From Sphaerulina vaccinii (Eukaryota; Ascomycota; Dothideomycetes; Mycosphaerellales; Mycosphaerellaceae): 64,000 nucleotides of DNA. Positions 57,933 to 64,000 of this stretch are shown in pieces. Location: NCBI GenBank assembly GCA_022570795.1, contig JAKUDP010000007.1, forward strand, positions 1 through 64,000, written 5' to 3'. Positions within the stretch are counted from its first letter, which is position 1. Each line of letters begins with the position of its first letter. The position numbers and the translations under genes were made by a program. Under the pieces are notes generated by a model. The model had not been told where the DNA came from. It saw nothing but the letters and a program-made list of their open reading frames with translations, and ran no database searches.

Positions 57933-58509
57933 CTCGGACGCACAACTCGCCGACCCCATCAGCAGAAGCAACACGCTTCCAGCATCTGATGCCCGACTGA
58001 GGTTACGGGATCGAAGATGGATCGGAATTGTAGGGAGTGAGAGGAAATGGAGACGGGAACAAGACGCTTCCACGATCTGATCGATAACCAAGGCGATGAG
58101 GTTGCGTACGAGGCGGGATTATGAATAGCTCGAGGCAATGGAGACGTGCGATCAACCCAGCTTCTCTGCTTTCAGGCGACATTTCGTTCTCGCAGCGATG
58201 CCACATTGGAGAGCAGGGATGCCAGACCTCTGTAGAAACGTCGGAAGCGGTGCATCTGCACATCGATATGGAGCCGACAAGTTGAGAACTTTGCACCTCA
58301 GCCCATCTCTCACAAAACTCCCCAAAGACCTCAAAGTACCATGCCATCCTGCCATCGATCGCAGTAGTATCGACAAAGTAACGCGAGTCCAGAGATATTC
58401 CCAAACCAGGCATCGAGATTTGACTGACTCTTCACCCCCCAAAGATCTCAAGTTACCACGCCAACCTGCCGTGACCCGCAGCGATATCTAAGAATCGATA
58501 TGATTTCAG
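57933..58509. other. Intergenic region with a short internal direct repeat
   Basis: Segments near 58,310-58,375 and 58,430-58,490 share cccaaagacctcaaagtacca-like sequence (c-t-c-a-a-g-t-t-acca in the second). Short frames on both strands lack any domain. No gene is called. Confidence 0.4.
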
Positions 58510-60373
58510 AGGTGTTGTCCAGACTCCTGAACTGGATGCTGCAGAGGATGGTGCGCTTCAAATGACACTAATCGAAGGCGAAGCATACTGGTATAACATC
58601 CGCGACTCATCCATTGCAGCAAGACGTCCTGCTGTGTTGTGTCTTGACTCTGTGCCAGTGGCCGGCAATGATCATCCTCTGGCTCGCATTCATAACGAAT
58701 CTGTCGCCAGCAGCAACCTCCTCTTGCAACCTGTCCTTTAGAGGCACGGCGACGCTGCTCGAACTTGTCGAATGTACGAAGTTCTAGTGGATGTGGTCCT
58801 CAACCATCCTTCTCAGCAGCCCAAGAAGACGTCGAGGTCAGGCTTCCACAGAGACGACTTCAACGTGCCCGATCTGCCATACTTTGTCGAACCTGATCAG
58901 CCAGTGAATATCGATGATACCATGGACAACTGGGAGCCGACTCAAGACAGAGTCAAGTCTCTTAGCAGCGTCTCTCGTCTGCTCACCAAGAACGACATCA
59001 CGGGGCACAATGTTCGCGATGCCATGGAGAACCTGCGGCGTATCACAGGCAACCCTCTGGAGTATGCTGCTTCCAGAATGGTTGTCAAAAAGGACGGGAC
59101 ACCTGGAGACAACCATCTCCCTCATTAACAGACAGACACATCATTTCACCTTCTGCAGGAGGCGCTGATGGGTCGGTCAATCAATCGAGACGCCATGGGC
59201 TTGGGCAAGACCCACATCATCCAGCCCGTCATTGCCTACGGTGAAGTGATGGGGTCCCGCCGCGGCGTCCCTGAAGAATCACATGATCGATGGAATCGTC
59301 CACAGATCGTCGTGGTACCTCCTGTGATGGGACGCGATACACTCATCGACTACGATCTGAAGCTAGGGTCGAGGTACAAGGTCTGGTCTTTCGGGCGTAA
59401 CAAGAAACCACACAATGGATGGGCCCAAGAAATTGTTACTTTATTCAACAAGAACGGTCCCTTCTGGACCTCGCCGGACAGTCATAACAACATCGGCATC
59501 GTAACATACGAGTACTTCTCGCAGCACGCAGTCAATCTGTGCGCTGGAGTTCATCTCCGTGGCTGCGTTTTCCGCTGGATCTTCGATGAAGGCCACAGCC
59601 TTGCCAGAGCGGAGTTCACCGCCGCTGGCATGGCTCTGCAGCAGATCGACGCCGAATGTGTCCACTTCTTCACGGGCATAATCTTCATGAAGTGTTTGGC
59701 AGACCTGAGAGGACTCTTGTCAGTCCTCTTACTAGGTTGATGGAGCGACCCGGCTAATAACTTCAATTTTCGAGTCACTGCCAGCGGTGAGTATGCCCTG
59801 CTTTCATGGTACCGAGAGGTCGCCGACTTCGTCGCGGCTAGGCCGCCAGGACAGCCTCCGGTTCGACCACAGACTCCGGGTATCTTCGACTATGTGCATG
59901 GCATCATGCCACCAAGAGAAGACTTCGGTGGCTGGACGGCACAATGTCCCGTATTGGACACTATATCAGTGGATGAAGGTCGCCGCCAAATTAGGCATGG
60001 CTACGTATGCAGTCACTATCCTGCCAACGTCCTGTGAGCTCCCTTCGCACAACACGTCCGAGATCGCTCATGCGAACCTATGGAGCGTCTTTCAGACACT
60101 CCTAGCGCTAAGCGCCTTCAAGCTATCCAACAGGCTGTTGTTTAAGACGATCCTCGCTTCATGCACGAGCCTGGGTACGACCACGAGAGCCGTACTCGTA
60201 CGCGTGGGCGACCACTTCCGCAACCCTTTACTCCACGACCAGTGTTGCTGCTTCCTCGGTATACTAAGAACAACCTGGACTATGTGCTCAAGGCACTGAG
60301 TGTCAAGAGGAGAATATACTGGACCTTTGGTGAGGATGGCAAGACCCTCACCGACTGTTTGGATGTGGAATAG
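58510..60373 (+). pseudogene. SNF2-like ATPase pseudogene, truncated
   Basis: A frame reading PELDAAEDGALQMTLIEGEA continues in the same register through a TAG (58,739-58,741) and a TAA (59,126-59,128), then DAMGLGKTHII (Walker A), RPQIVVVPPVMGRDTLIDYD, NIGIVTYEYFSQH and FDEGHSLARAEF (Walker B), to a TGA at 59,738-59,740. Similarity to the SNF2-like gene at 46-49 kb goes on in shifted frames (PPVRPQTPG..YVHGI, CSHYPAN). Both early stops sit where CAA or CAG would be expected, the change RIP makes. The C-terminal helicase half is missing. It cannot encode a working ATPase. Confidence 0.78.
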
Positions 60374-60529
60374 GTGAAGTGAGAGAGCAAAGAGTAAAAT
60401 GAAGTTTGAGCTGATCTGAGCATCCAAAGTGAGGCTTGGCAGCCGCACCATTCACCGGGTTTCAAACAGTCACCATGTCCCTCGCGATCTACCTCCGTCC
60501 CTCCATATCAAATTCCACTCGCTCAAGTA

Positions 60530-62337
60530 CTAGTCCTTCGCCTCTCTCAACCTCAACGTAACAGGTCTTCCAGGACAACTCGTCAAAGTCAAATTACTCG
60601 TAATGACAGGGTTCTCCAACTCCCCGGGTATAGCTTCGATCTTGTCGAATTTTTGTAGAAGGCGGACGACGACGTATGCAGCTTCTGTGAGAGCGAACTG
60701 CTGGCCGATGCCTGTTTATGCGCGTTAGCGATCATACAAAATCAATGACGCTTGTCATGGTGCATTGCAGGCTCCTCGCTCCGCTCGAAGCAAGAAAGCG
60801 ACCAGAGTAAGTGGGCAAGTGAGAAAGAAGACTTACATATCCTCGGCCCTCCATTAAACGGAAGGTATTCCCACCCAACTCTCCGTCCAACAAATCTCTC
60901 TGGCTTAAACTCCTCAGCATCTTCACCCCAAAGATCTTTCCGTCTATGCATAACATGGATACTATAGTCCACATTACTCCCCTTCGCCAGAAAGACAGGT
61001 TTATCGCCATTTGGCCCACCACCACGAGGTAGAGTCGTATTCTTACTAGCCCTTCTCCCATTGCCAGGAACGACGGGCCAGAGACGATTGGTTTCGTTGA
61101 GGCAGCATTGGAGATATTGGCAGCCTTTCAATGTTGCAAAAGTGATGTCTTTTGGGTTGTCATATGTTCCGAATTCTTGGATGATGGTTGAGCGGAGTTT
61201 GGAAAAGACTTCTGGGTGGCGGAGTAATTGGTGGAAGAACCAGGATAGTAATGAAGAAGTAGTGTCTCGTCCAGCAAGGAGGATGTTCAGGAGTTGGGCT
61301 CGTAATTCGATCGGGTCACGGGTTTGTTGCGCTAGGGCTTCGAGGAAGACGTACTTTCCTCCCTCATCCTTCTCGCTATTGGCAATGGGTTTCGAGAGTG
61401 CGAGATCGACGTATCGTGCAATGAACTCATTGACAATCTTGTTGTTTTCTTGAAATTCCTTGGGATTATGTAACCAGTGAAGTTCGACTAGTCGAAACTT
61501 CTTCGCCATATGCGATTGTGCTGAATCGAAGTTGACGCTGAAAGACTTCGCAGCCTCAGGCGAGTCTTTGGACATGTTCGCTTCGTGGATTTGTGAATTG
61601 ACGGAGTCTCCGAAGAGGAAGTCTGTTGCTGCGTCGATTGTCAAGCGGAAGAGGTTTGTTTGGATGTCGACGAAGTCGGTCCAACCGTCTTGCTTGACCG
61701 GCATTACGGAGAAGAGGTTCTGGACGTGGCGTTCTTCCATGTCGAGGTCGGAGACTTGTTCGCGGACGAAGTTGGGTCGAAGCATGGCGCGGGAGTGTTC
61801 CCATTTCTTGCCGTCTTGGACGAACTGATCCACACATTAGCATGGGCTCACATCACTGCCTCGGATGTCGTACAATCCCATCGCCAAGGGTGGCACCCAT
61901 GATAGCATGTCTGACAGGACCAAGTTCAAAATCCTGGAATTTGGTTGCCAAGATCGTCTTGATGTTCTCCGGATCACTCGTAAAGTACATGGTCTGCCCT
62001 GCAACGTAGGTCCTGAACGTCGATACTATTCGTCCAAGATGTTCACTAGTGACTCTTTGTCGTTCTGCAAGGAAATCGGGAAACATCTTCTTGGCATCGG
62101 CTGCTTGGAGTTGCTTCAGATGCGTCCATCCGAGGAAGCCAGATACTGGGTACCATGGTGGGTCTTGACAGCCGAGTTGACGAGCTTTCGCTATGATTAT
62201 TGCAGGTCAGTATGTATCTGCGATGTGGTGTAGGAATACGTACAGGCATTTTGTATTCGAGTCAAGACGATGACGATGACCTTGTATGCAGCGAGGGCCG
62301 CTAGGCCAACAAGGCTGTATAGGATATATGTGTGCAT
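60530..62337 (-). CDS. Cytochrome P450, CYP52-like
   Basis: The exons are 62,244-62,337, 61,874-62,190, 60,837-61,824 and 60,530-60,711, with introns of 53, 49 and 125 nt; the product has 526 residues. The N-terminus is a single membrane anchor (YILYSLVGLAALAAYKVIVI), placing it on the ER. The I-helix shows AGRDTTSS (residue about 321), the K-helix ETNR (about 382), and the heme loop FNGGPRICIGQQFALTEA with Cys467, which is split by the last intron. The DTTSS, GGPRICIGQQFALTEA and NGRRA patterns are those of the CYP52 group, which hydroxylates alkanes and fatty acids. The substrate is not proven. All key residues are present, so the gene appears functional. Confidence 0.93.
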
Positions 62338-64000
62338 TGTCGTTGGCGAAGGGCCTCCAGTATGGACAAGCTGAAGTTGTGGGAAGATGAGGTCAACTGG
62401 AAGTGTTTGAGGTTATGAAGGTCCGCTTAAGCGATCCTAACGCGAGCCCTAAAACGTGGCAAGACCCGTGAAAACCTAGAAGGAGCGATCCTAAAGCAGT
62501 ATGTTGGGTCGAGTACTAGGATGTAACGGCAATCCTCTGTCCTTTCTGCACCGTGTCCGCGAGTGAAACGATACGAAAAGGTCAGCTGTATATAGTGGGC
62601 CATAATGATGCTCTACTCTGTTAACCCCGCTGTCACGGAGCCGAGTTGCACTAGAGAATAGACCTAGGCTTGGCTGAATTCCTTCGGCAAAGGATCTGGG
62701 AGGCCCTATGCCCTCTGCACAGCCATAGTGACATCGCTGTGCTTCATGATATATGAAGGAGCATGTGTCACGGAGAAGGAGCTGTACTCGTTCTGTGCGA
62801 CTTGAAAGCTGGTCTCAGATCTTGTGCATCGGCCGGGACATTGCGCGACCTAATGAAGGCTGTTCTTCGCAACTCATATCTAGTCTGATATGATGAGTGA
62901 TCGGTGTCCTCTTGGCTCCTACTACTCAGACATAGCTGCTGCCTGGGTGCTTTGGTTCTGCATCTCGTCCGTCCTATGGGCAGCGGAGGAATCCTGATGC
63001 CGGACTCGAAGTTCCTCCAGGAAGGCGACGGCGCGAAACATCATAGACACGCATTACGTCCGCGCCATCAGACTTCCAACACACTCGCCAAGGTAGCATT
63101 ACTGGGTACGTTGGCCTAACGAGAGAGGGCAAGATCGTGACCAGTATGCACTTGGCCGCGTCGCGTCCAGTCAATTTACATCGTGATCTTCTCGAAAACG
63201 GAAACGATGCATCAGACTCATCATCCTTCGCAAATAGCTGTTGCGTGCTGCTGACGAAGACGCAGATCCTTCGTGACCATGATCATGAGGATCTGAGCAA
63301 GATAAGGGGCCAAAAGAAGAGCGTTCTTCGCCTCAAATGCTGGTCGAACATCAGCTATTCTTTGTTTTCGTAACAGCGAGATCGATTGATGACATGTCTG
63401 ATAATGGACGAGGAGACGTGAGAAGAGACGTAGAAAAGAGAGAAGGCTAGCAGACAGGGGTGACCCCCACGCCCAGACCTCGTGGGGGTCAAGTCAATGC
63501 TTCCTGAGCTCACGACACTTCAGTTCTACCTCCTACTTCAATCTACATCTTCAGCTTTCGACCAAGGCAGCGCGATACGCGTTACACAACCGGAGCGCCT
63601 ATGTCTCACAGCTTCATCAGTGTGATGCGAAGCCTCGACATATCGCAGCAAGCCTGTACGAAGTGCGCAGCATTTTCTAGAGCCTCCTGGCCTTTCGCAA
63701 GGCTGAAGGACAAGATAAGCTCAAGTGCCTCGCCACCATGCACTGCAGCCACATGCCGCGAAGGAGCTCTAGCTTCAAGTTCTTCGATTTTGAAGACCGC
63801 TCACAGTCAATAATGTTTCAGAGTGGGAAGACATCTTACATGAATTTTTCGATTGATACCAGGCTTTTCCCGCCTCCTCAGAGCGACCATGCCACTGAGG
63901 ACAGTGGGCCATCTTCCAAGTCGATGCGAGTGACAAGGCTGAGAGATCGGCACGATACTCACTGGAAATAGTCAAGCGGCATACGCCTGTGGTGTTGTAT
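62338..64000. other. P450 upstream region, no supported gene
   Basis: Several short frames on both strands (such as 62,904-63,119, 63,601-63,813 and 63,738-63,971) overlap each other and carry no domain. A gene entering from the right edge cannot be excluded. The strong hairpin at 63,461-63,491 is listed separately. Confidence 0.4.
63461..63491. other. Perfect 11-bp inverted repeat (hairpin)
   Basis: TGACCCCCACG and CGTGGGGGTCA are separated by nine bases (cccagacct). The stem is GC-rich and perfect. It could be a transcription-factor site, a transcript hairpin or an element end. No T-tract follows, so a bacterial-type terminator is not implied. Confidence 0.6.

Noticed and set aside
63461..63491. 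Rho-independent terminator
   Set aside because: There is no downstream T-tract, and such terminators are not used in fungal nuclear genes.

Overview
The window looks like nuclear DNA of a filamentous ascomycete, probably a Dothideomycete (class inferred). Genes are intron-bearing, with short GT-AG introns of about 48-70 nt. Long AT-rich blocks have almost no CpA or TpG dinucleotides, the footprint of repeat-induced point mutation (RIP). Gene density is low and transposons are nested. No bacterial, viral, CRISPR, rRNA or tRNA signal was seen.

Layout. (1) 1-23,800 is one RIP-degenerated repeat block. It holds an unassigned AT-rich part (1-6,890), a degenerate array of about 46-48 bp units (6,890-8,960), two tandem copies of an unidentified element of about 3.7-3.8 kb (A: 7,925-11,380 plus 18,081-18,430; B: 18,431-22,138), a complete but dead Ty3/Gypsy chromovirus inserted in copy A (11,381-18,080, 360-bp LTRs), and an array with a strict 160-bp period (22,560-23,760). 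RIP stops abruptly at about 23,795. (2) 23,930-35,500 is a gene island: an unknown protein, a WW-like-domain protein, an F-box-like protein, a secreted FAD-linked oxidase, methionine aminopeptidase 2, a small secreted cysteine-containing protein and an Atg12-like ubiquitin-fold protein. (3) 36,200-44,700 is a wrecked zone. An acyltransferase-3 gene is split by a 431-bp hAT-type MITE with an 8-bp target duplication, and next to it a Copia element is nested in a second hAT-type element of the same family. (4) 44,800-64,000 holds a structured dispersed repeat, a SNF2-like ATPase gene with a doubtful 5' part, mitochondrial IF-2, a BTB-like protein, a small lysine-rich protein, a decayed SNF2-like paralogue in the opposite orientation, and a CYP52-type P450.

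The housekeeping genes (MetAP2, mitochondrial IF-2) are intact and conserved in domain order. Genes near the repeats carry stop codons of the CAR-to-TAR or TGG-to-TAG type, consistent with RIP leaking into or acting on duplicated genes. No operon-like pathway is visible; the genes act independently.

Best candidates for something undescribed: two perfect 19-bp palindromes upstream of the WW-like gene that differ by one compensatory pair; a dispersed repeat whose short hairpin is kept by paired substitutions between copies; an Atg12-like protein without its C-terminal conjugation glycine; and the 160-bp array at the heterochromatin/gene boundary. All exon models were read by eye from splice signals and reading-frame continuity.
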